NCBI RefSeq assembly: GCF_025698545.1 | Contig: NC_068575.1 | Span: forward strand, 26,175,480 to 26,239,479 | Direction: 5' to 3' | Origin: Gossypium raimondii | Lineage: Eukaryota > Streptophyta > Magnoliopsida > Malvales > Malvaceae | Length of the DNA stretch: 64,000 nt | Position numbers and translations under genes: made by a program | Notes under the pieces: model-generated | Databases searched by the model: none | Seen by the model: only the letters and a program-made list of their open reading frames with translations | What the model was told of the DNA's origin: nothing | Part shown: positions 13,208 through 25,165 of the stretch, one piece after another | Position numbering within the stretch: the stretch's first letter is position 1 | How the letters are laid out: each line of letters opens with the position of its first letter

Positions 13208-13837
13208 GCATACATCAATTAATTTCATTATTTAGTTTTAAATATTAAAAAATATGTTATTAAATTTATAAACCTTAAACTTTAAACCTATAGTGTAAGC
13301 CTTAAGTGAGCAAAAGTTGATTTGCCTACTCAATTTAGGATGGCTTATTAATACCATTTTGTTAAAATATCGATTTAAAATTACTTTATTAATTATATTA
13401 TGAGTGCTAAATAAAAAAAATCAAGTGTCCGAGAATCAAACCCTTGATGAAATTTTATGCATAAGATCATTACCATTTCACATGTAGTTCATTCAATGAA
13501 TATCTTTTCATAAAGATTTTTTACATAAAGATTTTAGTTTTACCTATATCTTAAGTGACATAATCTAGTATTAGTAATATTATATAATAAATTATTTTTA
13601 ATTATTTATGAAAATAGCAAAATTAATTTATTATGTTAGGAATTTTGATTTTCTATATAATTGCTCTTTTCATTCTTTGAACAACAGTTAGAACACCAAA
13701 CTGGGCACAATTTAGTATGTAATCATTTTTAAAGTGTTCTTAAGCATTAAAAGAAGAGAAATTTGTTTATAAAACAAACTAGATATGATAAAAGGTTAAT
13801 CTTTTCTTTTGGATAATATTATTGAAGAGAAAAAGAA
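13208..13837. other. AT-rich spacer, nothing recognised
   Basis: The spacer lies between the gypsy LTR and the Mutator-like element. I see no gene or element boundary in it. Confidence 0.5.
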
Positions 13838-13846
13838 AATTTTTAA

Positions 13847-15403
13847 GGGTAAAATAGTTTATTTTTGTTTACCTAAGGTTATATTTTAGTCATTTATATT
13901 TGAAATGTTACGTTTTAGTGACTTACGTTAACGTATTGTAACAATTTAATCATTGAGCCGTTAATTGCAATTAATGGTGTAACGGTAAGTTGACATGACA
14001 CGTTAAATCATCATTTCAAACAAAAATTTTAGGTTAAATTATACAATTGGTCCCCATTATTTTTCGTTTTGAGCAATTTAACTTTTTTATCTTCTTTTAA
14101 CTTTCTTTTTTTTTCTTTATTTTCCATTCTCTTCTTCTTCTCCCTCTGTTTTCCTTCCTTCTCAAACTCTTTTAACATAGTTTTTCTATATTTTCCATTT
14201 GTTAAAACTTTTTTATGTTTATGAAAAGAGAGCGAGAGAAAGCTGAAACCAAAATAAACTTACTTTGTATATTCTCACCCCAAAATTACAAACCCTCATT
14301 GTCCATCATCGCTTTAACGAACTAATTTGGATCTCTCAATGACCTAGTCCACAAGCTCACCTCACTGGAAGACCTTGCCAGTCGTGACTTATAGCAGTCC
14401 ACCCTCAACAAAGTTCTCGAGCCCATTCCCTTAACCTCCTAACCAACCCCCACGACCAGCTTATCTATCTTACCTACAACATTCTTGCCCTTTTGAAACT
14501 ATATTGTTTCACGGATTCTTCAAACGAGCTCTACACTCTCAATGACTAAAGTGACTACCATACGAAACTTACCCTCAACTTTAACCAAACCAATTTGGTT
14601 CCATGCTCCCTTTCTTTCTTCGGTTCATCCATGCTCAGCTTCCAATCAAACTTGCTTGGAAATATCCAAGAAGGTTTAGATCAAATTTACCGTTTATTTA
14701 ATTTTATTCGTTATAAAATTAAAGAAAAGAAAAGGAATAATCTACACGATTCTGTAAAAGTTTGGAAATGGAAAAAAAATATGTTTTGAATATAAAGAAT
14801 TCAATTTATGTTTAGAATTAATTAAGGATATGGGATTTTATATTGATTAGTTAGATCTAATTTTAGTTTCAAATTTAGGTTATATTCAAATCGATATTTG
14901 ATTAAGAATGATTGATATTCGCTTTTTAGAGAAATTTAATTTAGGGATTATTTGAAAGAAACAAAGACTTGATTATTTTTCTAGGCAAAGATTATGTTTC
15001 AGAGTGAAAAATATGAGAAGAGAGAAAATAAAGGGAAGAAGAAAAGGAAAATAAATAAGTAAAAAGAAAAAATTAAATTGTTCAAAAAAGTATAGGGACT
15101 AGTTTTAACAAATGGAAAACATAAAAAATTAACCTAAAAGTTCAAAGAACATAAAAGAAAAAATTAAATTGCTCAAAATAAAAAAATATAGGGACCAATT
15201 TTATAATTTAACTTAAAATTTTCATTTGAAGTGATAATTTAACGTGTCACGTCAACTTAACATTGCAATGTTAACGACAATTAATACTTAGTGATTAAAA
15301 TATTACAACACGATAACATAAGTGGCTAAACGTAAAATTTTAAAAACAAGTAACTAAAATATAGACTGAGACAAACAAAAATGACTATTTTAATAGTTTA
15401 CTC
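13847..15403. mobile_element. Non-autonomous Mutator-like element with long terminal inverted repeats
   Basis: About 260 bp at the left end (from GGGTAAAATAGT at 13847) and at the right end (to ATAGTTTACTC at 15403) are inverted copies. They share blocks such as GACACGTTAAAT, TATTTTAGTCA and TTGAGCAATTTAA. The 9 bp flanks are AATTTTTAA (13838-13846) and AAATTTTAA (15404-15412), one mismatch apart, as expected for Mutator-like insertion. There is no transposase. The centre (about 14280-14690) is less AT-rich and gene-like, so this may be a gene-carrying (Pack-MULE) element. Confidence 0.8.
14330..14690 (+). pseudogene. Possible captured gene fragment inside the Mutator-like element
   Basis: The base composition changes to about half GC. 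A broken plus-strand frame near 14335-14430 would encode a piece like LVHKLTSLEDLASRDL before an in-frame stop. A second frame follows around 14595. I do not recognise the parent gene. Gene capture is an inference from composition and position between the inverted repeats. Confidence 0.3.
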
Positions 15404-15412
15404 AAATTTTAA

Positions 15413-16080
15413 ACATGTTTGAACTTTATCCTTATCGTTCAAGGATTTGATCGACTTTAAATTTCTTGGAGATGAAGCTCTATTTCGAAGATTAATAGAA
15501 CAAATTGTGAAGTTATCTTTCACTTTAAAGCTGATCCATTGAGGCATATAAATAAGCAATATCAACGCACAAGAGAGTGTGTTTTTGGAGTGTTTTCTAG
15601 TCAACTAGTTGTTTATCTTTGCTTTATATGGTAGGTATTCTTTGGATAATTTACATCCATGGTAAAGTAAGGTTATTTGAAAAAGTGATGGTAATAATTT
15701 GGGTTTGATATTGGAAATGCAATTATTCATGTTAGATTGGGCTTAATCCGATAGTTATATAGAGTTAATTGTTTTGTATAATCATTTTTTGATTGAAACT
15801 CTATAAAGTAGTATTAGTATATCCTACTGATCTTTATTATCTCCTTACTTCACTTTTTGTTCCAACTATACTTTACTCCAACAACGGTTGAAACATTGAG
15901 TTGGAACAACCGCAAACAATATTCTTTCAATTGGTATAAGAGTATTTTATGTTTAGTTTGTAACCATGAGATTTGTAAAGAAAAGTAGTTTAATTACTTC
16001 CCATTACTACTCAATTTGTTAACCTAAAATTTTAAGATATTACTTTAAAAGAATACTTTTTAAAAGTTAATAAGGCTTAG
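15413..16080. other. Spacer with a possible decayed copia LTR edge
   Basis: No gene is seen. TGGTATAAGAG at 15932-15942 resembles a plus-strand primer-binding site (TGGTATCAGAGC) following an LTR end, and the upstream 300 bp have LTR-like composition. I could not find the matching LTR. The minus-strand frame 15398-15604 is not recognisable. Confidence 0.3.
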
Positions 16081-16260
16081 TTTGGATGGGCGGTGTGTTT
16101 AGCTCCGGTGAGGTTAAAAATAGCGGTGGCGGTGAGATTAGTTATTGTAGCGGTGAGATTAGAAACAATGGTGGAGTGTGTGTTTGGATTCAAACGCAGC
16201 TGTAGCGGTGAGGTGAAAATAGAAAATGACTTTTAAGGACATTAGATTAAAAATGATATA
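16081..16260. mobile_element. One end of a MITE-like element rich in GCGGTGAG
   Basis: GGATGGGCGGTGTGTTTAGC is followed by repeated GCGGTGAGATTAG and GCGGTGAGG units, a style I associate with short inverted-repeat elements in cotton. No opposite end was found, so it is a fragment or is misassigned. Confidence 0.35.
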
Positions 16261-16716
16261 TAATAGAAGTTTTTAAAATTATTTAACAATCACAAAATTA
16301 ATAAATGATTAAAAATTATTACAATTATATTTATTTTTAATAATAAATAATTAAAAATGAATTAAAACCAGAGACAAATTCAAAATTTATTTTATTTAGT
16401 ATTTCAAAATTAATCATATATTTAATTATAGGGCTTAATTCATTATTGAAAGATTATTGAAATTATGGAGCCTTTAGAAAAATAAAACATTATTGAAAGA
16501 TAAAATAATAAAGCAACTCTAGAATAAGGGCCTTAATGCATGTTATTTCAAATGTTTGTCATCAGTAACTCAATGCAAGACATTGCTAGCACCAAATAAC
16601 TTTAAAACTAAAACCAACCGTTGGCTAGTAACTGAAATAGCCTATGGCCACCATGTAGAACGTATAATGTCGAGCCTTGAGCTGGTCATCAATGCTAAAG
16701 GGAAGAGTTAAGAATC
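16261..16716. other. AT-rich spacer, nothing recognised
   Basis: I see no ORF, repeat array or element boundary in this stretch. Confidence 0.5.
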
Positions 16717-16721
16717 ACATC

Positions 16722-17119
16722 TGTTGGGGTTTTGACAGCAGAGGAAGAAAACAGAAGCAAGTAACCCGAATGATGTAAAGATTAACTTCATTACTTGAAT
16801 AAGCAATATGCAAGAAAACAAAAGCATTTATGTTACAATGAAATATGGCAGTTAACTAATGTATAACTGCTCCCACTAATACATGACTAAAGCCTAGATA
16901 AAATTACAAACAAAATGTAGCTGACATACCAGCTATAACATCAAACATAAATCAACAACTACTCCTACTAACTTTAAGTATAAATTACATTGCAACTAAA
17001 TCAAGTTACAAATAAACAAAATAAATAAAATGCTGCTGCTTATCTGGTTTAGCTTGGATGCTGGTCTGCATGCTGGTTTGCTGTTGTTTTCCTGTTGCAT
17101 TGCAGGCCAAAGTTCAACA
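16722..17119. mobile_element. Solo LTR, 398 bp, target duplication ACATC
   Basis: It begins TGTTGGGGTTTTG and ends AAGTTCAACA. The flanking pentamers 16717-16721 and 17120-17124 are both ACATC. The size and TGTTG/CAACA ends fit a copia-type LTR. No internal region is present. The plus-strand frame at 17030-17251 starts within it and is not a gene. Confidence 0.85.
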
Positions 17120-17166
17120 ACATCCTGTATTTTGCTTACTAACAAAGTAGTGCATATTGCAGGCCA

Positions 17167-17350
17167 AAGTCAATACAACTATGAACTTACAATGAAAAAT
17201 ATAACACCATTTTTCAGAGTAAATTTATGCCAAATGCTAATTGTTTATTGAAAATATCGAACCCTGATGAACACAAAACAGACTTGAATTTAGTAAGATG
17301 GCATTAGCATCAGAAATTAATGCACCAATGGTTCTAGCAAAGCAACAAAA
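17167..17350. repeat. 184-bp direct duplicate of 26681-26861
   Basis: It matches 26681-26861 almost base for base, in the same orientation. The other copy lies inside an intron of the Nudix remnant; this copy lies just beyond the remnant's stop. The 3-bp length difference is exactly three lost bases at CAG/CTG sites in the other copy. The three other differences are single transitions. Confidence 0.9.
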
Positions 17351-17878
17351 AGAAAGCAATGGACCTTTTATAAACTTAAAAGTGATAGAAAGACCATCCA
17401 CCTGTAAACTAACAAATTAATGAACGTGAAACCAAAAGTGTCCATAGGATACAACACAACGCATTGTGCTCATATCACACAATGTCTACATGCAAACTGA
17501 CTACATAAAGCTTGAGGGTAAAAATATTGAGATGGATTGGAAATATAACAACCAATAAAGCAGGGTAGTTGGTATTAAAATTGCAGAAAGTTGACAACCT
17601 CTGCAGTGAGAGAAACAGGAGCATATCGACGAAGTTGCTTTTTTAGTACTAGACTGCGTGCTTCATTGTTCTCTTTGTACCTTTAAGCAAGTATTTGAAC
17701 CGTTAACCACAACATGAAATGTCAACATGAATATAACATTTAGATGAATTTGACAATTATTTTGTTCAACAACATGGTCGTAGTTACCCAGCTTACCTTT
17801 TTGTAATTATATCAAAGAGAAGACCATATTGTTTATTTACATCATAAGGAACATATTTAGGACACTACACCAAAATAG

Positions 17879-18412
17879 GCTTTTAGCGGCGTTTTTAGCG
17901 GCGTTTGAATAAAAAACGCCGCTAAAGATGGAGAATTAGCGGCGCTTTCTATAAAACGCCACTAAAGGTCAAGCATTAGTGGCGCTTTATTAAAAACGCC
18001 ACTATAAATAAGCATTAGCGGCGTTTTCCACGAAGCGCCGCAAAAAACTTAAGCCCAACGACGCAGTTTTCTGAGTTTTCGGGGCTTTAGCGGCGTTTTT
18101 GAGGAAGCGCCGCTAATGCTTAGGCCTTTAGCGGCGTTTTTGATAAAGCGCCGCTAATGCTCAGGCCTTTAGCGGCGTTTTTGAGGAAGCGTCACTAATG
18201 CTCATGCCTTTAGCGGCGTTTTTGACAAAGCGCCGCTAATGCTCAGGCCTTTAGCAGTGTTTGTGAGGAAGCGTCGCTAATGCTCAGGCCTTTAGCGGCA
18301 TTTTTTATAAAGCGCCGCGAATGTTCAGGCCTTTAGCGGCGTTTTTGTGGAAGGCCGCTAATGCTCAGGCCTTTAGCGGCGTTTTTGAAGAAGCGCCGCT
18401 AATGCTCAGAGA
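17879..18412. repeat. Left subterminal hairpin array of the CACTA element
   Basis: About ten units of 40-45 bp, each reading TTTAGCGGCGTTTTTGA..AAGCGCCGCTAATGCTCAGGCC. The two arms AGCGGCG and CGCCGCT make every unit a near-perfect palindrome. Some units are mutated to AGTGGCG or GTCACTAA. Confidence 0.95.
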
Positions 18413-18589
18413 TTTAAAATAATTTAAAATATTTGTTAAAAATAGAAAAATTAAAATACTATTATTTAAAATAATTTTACAGTTTTTTGGATACATTATT
18501 GATTTTTTAATTTATATATTAAATAATTTCTTATATAATCGTAAAAGAGATTGTATTAATTTTAAAATATTGAATTAATTATCACTATA

Positions 18590-19095
18590 GTTTAGGTTTT
18601 TTGGTTTAGGGTCTATGGTTTAGAGTTTAAGGTTTATGGATTATGGGTTTAGGGGTTATGATTTATGGTTAAAAGGCTGGGGTTTAAGGTTTAGAGGTTA
18701 TGTGTTAAGGGTTTATGGTTTAGGGTTTAGATTAACTAGTATTTTCTAATTTATATATTAATTATTTTCTTATATAATTGTAAAAGAGATAATATTAATT
18801 TGGTTCTTCAAAATTGTGTGAAGATTTGGTTCTTCAAAATCGATATAAGCTATATTCAAGGATATTCTTGTCTTATCCCATCTCAGTTCAGTATTTTTAG
18901 TGCTCGGTTTAGTTTTTTTATCTAGTTCAGTTTTTTGTGTGTTTTGCCTTGATCCCGCCGTGATCAAATAATTACATATGGATTTAGGGATTATGGTTTA
19001 AGGGTTGGGATTTAAGGTTTAGGAGTTAGGGGTTAGGGGTTAATAGTTAGGGATTTAGGGTTTAGGATTTAAGGGTTGGGTTAGGGTTTAGATTA
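18590..19095. repeat. Degenerate telomere-like TTTAGGG tracts
   Basis: Variants of TTTAGGG, TTTAAGG and TTATGGT recur at 18590-18735 and 18975-19095. They are too irregular for a telomere and lie inside the CACTA element. Confidence 0.7.
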
Positions 19096-19659
19096 ATTAG
19101 TTTTTTTTAATTTATATATTAAATATGTTCGTATATAATTGTAAAAGAGATAATAATAAATTTAATATATTAAAATTATGAGTATAGTTTATATTATTTA
19201 AGAGATATATAATAGATAAACTTTATGTATATTGAATGGCTAATTTAGGGTTTAAGGTTTATTTGAGATTTGTTAAATGATACAATTTTATACAATTAAT
19301 TAATGCTTTTATATTTAAAAATATTTAATCTAAACCATTTGATATATTTGATATGGATATTTAGGTAATTATTTTTTAAAAGATTTATATAATTGATATG
19401 GATATATTTTGATATGGATATTTGATATATTATATAATTGTAAAAGATTTATAAAAGTTATAAAATTTAAACAATTAAAATTAATGTCTTAAATCTTATC
19501 AAAATTTTAAATAATTTTATTTAAATAATATTAATAATGATGTATCAATTAAAAATAATGTCTACAAGAATGTGTGAAATGCATAAATCTATTGAAAATT
19601 GAAATTTTATAAATATATAATATTATTTCGAGACATATATATATTTAAAAGTGAAATCA

Positions 19660-19919
19660 TTAGCGGCGTTTGGTAAAAATGCCGCAAAAAATACATTTAA
19701 AATTTAACCAAACGGCACCGTTTCATTGACGAATTAAATATTAGTGGCGTTTTGTATACAAACGCCGTAAAAAATATATTAAGAATTTAATAAAACGGCG
19801 CCATTTCATTGATGAATTAAATATTAGTGGCGTTTTCTATAAAAACGCCACAAAAAATAAATTAAAAATTTAACAAAACGGCACTGTTTCATTGACTAAA
19901 TAAAGAAAAAGTTGTAAAA
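19660..19919. repeat. Three tandem 81-83-bp units in the CACTA interior
   Basis: Units start at 19660, 19741 and 19824, with a partial unit at 19920. Each has TTAGTGGCGTTTTGTA, a stem partner ACGCC(A/G)CAAAAAATA, then AACGGC(A/G)CCGTTTCATTGA. The last part is itself near-palindromic (ACGGCGCCGT). Confidence 0.85.
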
Positions 19920-20162
19920 TTAGTGGCGTTTTTGTGTAAACGTCGCAATTGTTGAAATAGAAACCGGCATCATTTTAAACATAAATAGGTTTTTTTTCTC
20001 TTGATTCCCCGCTCCCAGCCCCAAATGCCCTATCTATTGAAATCCCTAATTATCAGTCAGAGCCAGAGAGATCACTGCTTTGTCGATTTCTTACCCCCGA
20101 TTCCTCGGTTGCTTTTTTTACTTACAAGGAAAAGGTTCAGTGTTTGGGTTTCTTGCAAACTT

Positions 20163-20456
20163 ACATAACCCACACAGAGAAGACGAAGAAGGTGTCATTC
20201 GATTCTGGTTTTTGGTGAATTCGACTTTTAAGGTTCGATTTCTTTATTTTGCGTATAAAAAGTTTGGGTTTCCTTGTTTTTGTTTATTTTTTTGTTTGTA
20301 ATTTGTTGAAGGCCCGTTGAATGAAGTGAAATCGTCTTCACATAACCCACACAGAGAAGACGAAGAAGGTGGCATTTGGTTTCTGTTTTTATTACTATCA
20401 GTATTCAAGGTTCGATTTCTTTATTTTACGTATTTAATCTTTGGGTTTTCTTGTTC
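20163..20456 (+). repeat. Tandem duplication (period about 177 bp) in a gene-like part of the CACTA element
   Basis: CATAACCCACACAGAGAAGA..GAAGAAGGTG occurs at about 20164 and 20341. After each copy, a stretch with GGTTCGATTTCTTTATTTT is also repeated. It resembles a 5' leader plus intron start, with a CT-rich leader upstream (about 19990-20100). The parent gene is not recognised. Confidence 0.65.
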
Positions 20457-20852
20457 TTAGTCTTGGTCTTGCACCAAATGCACTTTCCTCAACTCTCCAT
20501 CCCAAACCGTCGCTTGCAAAATCTGTCTCTCACCTCCGTCACCGTCACCGTCTTCGCCGTCTAAATGGGCTTGTAAAGCTTGCACTTTTTTGAACCTTTA
20601 CAACAAATCCAACTGTGAAATCTGTATTCAACTTCATTCCCCTTCATTCCCCTAATATCATTTTTTTTCAAGAAGTTACTCTAATGATTTATGACCTTTT
20701 TCGTGGGTCTAACTGGTGGAAAGGGTACCGGTGCTCTATCTCGGACGACATAGTGAGTTTGAGAGCTTACTTTTGTATGCAGGTATGTTTTGATTGCCAT
20801 AATTTTGTGAAGCTTTTTATGCAAATGTGTATACTTACTATATTGTTTTGCA

Positions 20853-20946
20853 GTTAAGCAAATTGCCTGTGAAATCCTTAACAGTCTGAAACATATTGCA
20901 TTGATGGAGGCCAAGAAGAAAAAACTCTCTGATTTACTGAGTAAGG
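20853..20946 (+). pseudogene. Exon-like island in the CACTA element, parent unknown
   Basis: After TTTTGCAG a plus-strand frame reads KQIACEILNSLKHIALMEA and then a lysine-rich run ending LSDLLSK, before a GTTAGT donor-like site. It looks like one spliced exon. I cannot name the protein. Nearby short frames (22539-22769, 23331-23558) may also be captured pieces, but I found no family for them. Confidence 0.35.
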
Positions 20947-23900
20947 TTAGTTGTTGCTTATATTGTGATGGTATGATTATAGTTCACTAACCTTGGCCCT
21001 AAGCACCTTGTATGGATGGCTGTAGGTATCATTAGCTTCTCTATTGACGGGTCCTTCTCATTTCTATTTTCTTTCAATTGTTTCCTTAAAAACAATATTT
21101 CTAAACTTATTTTTTCTGCAATTCATTTATTGTTTAGAATTTAGAAGGGATTGAGGAAGCAGCAAGCAATGGCCCCAAAAGGTATTTGGATTTGGATTTT
21201 AGCTTTTACTGATTTTGAATCACTTTCGCTCTCACTAAATATGAGTTAAGTTAACTTTAGTTTCATTGGATGTAATTATGAACTCGATGATGTCTCTCAT
21301 TTCCAATTCTTAATTTATAATTAATTATTTCCGAAGATTTCATTTGACATACTTTCTATATATAATTAATTGCAGTGACATAAGAAACTTTGAATAGCAT
21401 ATTTGATGTCTGGGGGTAGGATTAGGTGGTGATAATATTTTGCTCTCTTTTAAATATGGACAATATATGAAGGATGAGAAGAAAAGAAACGTAACCCAGA
21501 TTGTGTTTTTATCCTCGTCCTTTATCTGTATTGACTTTCACAAGTAGTAAACCCAAATTGTGTTTTTTTCCTGATGAAGATAAATATTCTGAGAATTTTC
21601 CTATTTGTTTCCGACGAGGAGGGCTTTAAAATTTTTATTTTTGTTTTTTCAATATTGTAGAAGAGAGAAAAATTGAAAATATAGTAATAAAATAGTAGTA
21701 AAAGAAATGGGAAAAGGAAAGGGGAAGTAGTAATAGTACTGTTACTTGTTTACTTCTCTTTCAATATATTCCCTATCTTTGCCCTTACTTTTTGCACTGT
21801 CTGCTTTTCTATTCAATATATTGCATTGTCCACTTTCCGCTTTCTCTGCCTTTTATCTGTCTTATTTTTATGTGTTGAAACTGCTTTGATCTTTCTTTTT
21901 ATTTTATATTAGACGGAGAAAGCATTTCTCAAACACCCCAAGGTGTTTTTAAGGTGAACTAGCTTCTTCCATGTCTTTATTAATTCTTGGTTTTGTTGAT
22001 TTCATTTTTAAATTATTGGTGTTTTTCGAGATCTGGGTTAAATTAGTGATGGTTTTTTTTTTTTCTGTTTAGATCTTGCATTAATTTGAAATTTGATTTG
22101 GTATTTTGGCGGCTTGAATTTTCAATTCAAAATATCTGTTTTCTTAATGTAAATTTTGTGATACTTGCACTTGGATCTGCAATTGTTTTTCCTCCCTGCT
22201 AAATTATGATCCATCTGTTACAAATCTGTTTTGCATTGTTCATCAAATAACATGAACAAATAATATTATTTGTATATATTTTGAGGAAAATTATAATATT
22301 ATTATATATAATCAATGAAAAATTTTTAAGGCACCTTATTAAGTACGAAATTTATAGGCACGAAACTAAGAATGATTAAAGCTTCTGCAAACTTTTTTGT
22401 TGTCAACATGGCGACTTTAGCTTTCTCAAGATCAATAATTCTCGAATCGTTAACCTTAATCTCCTCAAAATCACATTCCTTAGCAAGCTTCATAACTAGT
22501 TTAACGACACACTAATCTCTTAAAAGCAAAGAATTTAATTGAAGTTCATATTTTTGCAAGTTAAATTTAGTAGAGTTTGTCGTCATTCATTGTGTGGTTA
22601 TTTGTGTTTTTCGCCCTTGTATGTTGTTTTTGCTTTTTCCTTTTGTGGTGCTTTGTCGCACAAAGACTGTCAGACAAAGACTTGGGCTACATATCCCCAC
22701 GAGTTTGAAGACTTTGCTACTGGTCTGCTTAAAATTCTGTGGAAGGAAAATTTCTCTTATAAATTATGAAATTGTTCTAAAAGAAAAGAAAGAAGCTTAA
22801 AATGTGAAAAAAAAAAGAACTCATCAAACTGTTCTTTTTTGAACATTAAATACCTCTGCTAGTAATTTTGGGTACTGCTTCTTTGCTTGCAATCATACCT
22901 TGTTTATTTCTATTCCAATTAGATTACCTTAATATGAGCATGCTTTATCTGTTGACACCTTTCATAAACTAGTTTCTACGCGAATCACGTATCCTTTTCA
23001 TAAACTAGTTTTAGTTCAATGCAGTATGGTACTTAATTTGTTTTCCATAATTCCTTGAAAAGATTTTATATTACAAAATAAGATAATTGTTCTTTAAGTT
23101 TTGTTCCTCATGAAGTTTGAACATAGATTTGTTGACCAGAATGTTGTGTTTCATGTTTTCACTTAGAAATACCTTTTGTAACTTTTTAAACATTTACGAT
23201 TTTGGCCAATGAAATCTTATTACTTCTTATCTACATGTTTTTTATTCAATTATTGGATATTCATTTGATTTCATGTTAAAATGTGGAAGGTGTTACTGGA
23301 TTATGGATTGGCATTCTGTAACTATTTTCCTTGACAAACTTAGAAATAAAGCAATCACATTCACTATTTTTCAAGCCACTTGCATCTTACTCCTCTATGT
23401 TGAATCAAATTGAGGAATTGCTAAGTGCTAGAGACTATAAAGTCGCCATACTGACTATCGAAAATCTAAGAAGCTTGGCAATGAAGGGACTTCATTATTT
23501 TCAAACTTTTGAGGATTCACTTGCTTTCTCTCTGCTTTTTGCTTCTTTGATTCACTAATAGGTGTGTTACTATAAAAGTCCCCGCTTTGTTTCTCTTGCC
23601 ATACTGCTTATTTATCGGGTTTTAACCATGATTTTAAACTTTTAACTAATTTTAAAAAATTTGTTGATTAGATAAATTTAGATTATCGATCATTGAATCT
23701 ATATGTTGTTGGGCTGCCTTGAAAAAAAAAACTTGAAATAGGTTTACTTAGTACTAGTTAAATCGGGTTTGATTTTAGATAAATCTAATTATTATCTTTA
23801 AGCATGATATGCTCTAATACTTTGATTTAAGTTGTTGATGTATGTATTCGACTATGGAATATCATGTTCAAATATTCTACAAAGAAGCTAATTAGGAGAC

Positions 23901-24241
23901 TCGCAATTGTTGATGGTAATTGGAATTTAAGAATATAGGCTTAAGGGTTTAATTGGAATTTAAGCATGATATGTTTTAAATTTATATTGATGAATACTTT
24001 CCACCTATATTAACTTAAATGAGTAGATATATCAGTAGTGTACATTTTTTATTCCACAAACAATCTTAAAAGTTGAGATATTATTTTTTTAGATGTATTT
24101 GTTTATAATTTACTATAACATTATAAGACACCTAATTTACTATAACATTATAAAACAATCTTAAAAAGTTGAACTGATTTACTTATCTTTGCCATGTTCA
24201 CTATGGTTTGAACAGATTTTGTTACTTTTATTTTCATACAG

Positions 24242-24345
24242 AGCCTGTAGGAACCAAATTTGCAGTTCAAATTCGAAGCCATGCTCTAAAGTTTTTCTCT
24301 AAGGCTCATTGCTTTGAGTTCATTACAAGATTTCCTTGATTAAGT
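24242..24345 (+). pseudogene. Captured SHAQKYF-type MYB exon fragment (LHY/REVEILLE family)
   Basis: After an acceptor-like TTTTCATACAG, the frame reads VGTKFAVQIRSHALKFFSK. This is the third-helix block of the CCA1/LHY/REVEILLE one-repeat MYB domain, whose family signature is GTK-x-AVQIRSHAQK(Y/F)F. In those genes an intron also lies just upstream of this block, which fits capture of one exon. Here Q has become L in SHAQK, and the frame runs into a stop at TTTCCTTGA. It has no start or other domain parts, so it is a fragment carried by the CACTA element. Confidence 0.8.
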
Positions 24346-24695
24346 AAATGTATTATATCTTTTATTACCAAGATTTACTTGATTAAGAAAATGCATTGTA
24401 TAATTTATTACCTTGCATATGTATTATTTATTTTAATATTGATTCTAAATTTTTATTTTTAGTTAAGTATTTTAACTTTTGGATTTTAATTGTATTATTA
24501 ATTTATTATTTTAAATTCTAAATTTAAATTAATTAATTTTTATATTAATATTTAGTTTTAAAGTTAAAATTTTTGTAGAAAATTTAATTTAAATAATAAT
24601 TTTTAAATAATAATTTGTATTTATCCTTAAAACATAATGTAATATTTATCATAGAAATAAATATTATTTCAAAAAATTTATTTTTTTAAAAGATG

Positions 24696-25165
24696 CTTTT
24701 AGCGACGTTTGTGTGAAAAGCGCTGCTAAAGGCCAATTCTATAGCGGCGTTTGTACGAAAAAGCGCCGCTAAAAGTCATGACCTATAACGACGTTTGTGG
24801 GAGAAGCGCCACTAAAGGTAATGGTCTTTAGCGGCGTTTGTGATAAAAGTGCCGCTAAAGGTAATGGTCTATAGCGGCGTTTGTGATAAAAGCGCCGCTA
24901 AAGGTAATGGTCTATAGCGGCGTTTGTGATAAAAGCGCCGCTAAAGGTAATGGTCTATAGCGGCGTTTGTGGGAAAGCGCCGCTAAAGGTCATGGTCTAT
25001 AGCGGCGTTTGTGGGAAAAGCGCTGCTAAAGGTCATGGTCTATAGCGGCGTTTATTTCTAAAAACGCCGCAAAAGTTAGCGACGTGTGCAATAGCGGCGT
25101 TTTTTGTGGCGCTTACTTTTAGTGGCGCTAAAAAGCGCCGCTAAAGGCCTAAAAAAGCGCCGCTA
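24696..25165. repeat. Right subterminal hairpin array of the CACTA element
   Basis: About nine units of roughly 45 bp read GGTCTATAGCGGCGTTTGTG..AAAGCGCCGCTAAAGGTAAT. They share the AGCGGCG/CGCCGCT arms with the left array but have a different loop and spacer, so the two ends expanded independently. Confidence 0.95.

Noticed and set aside
17030..17251. 73-residue ORF near the Nudix remnant
   Set aside because: It starts within a solo LTR and crosses its target duplication, with no homology to the Nudix gene.
17879..18412. Regular palindromic repeats that resemble a CRISPR array
   Set aside because: The spacers are themselves repeated, there are no cas genes, the DNA is plant, and the array is the subterminal region of a CACTA element with terminal repeats and GGA duplication.
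18590..19095. Possible true telomere or subtelomere
   Set aside because: The TTTAGGG units are heavily degenerate, short, and flanked on both sides by the same transposon.
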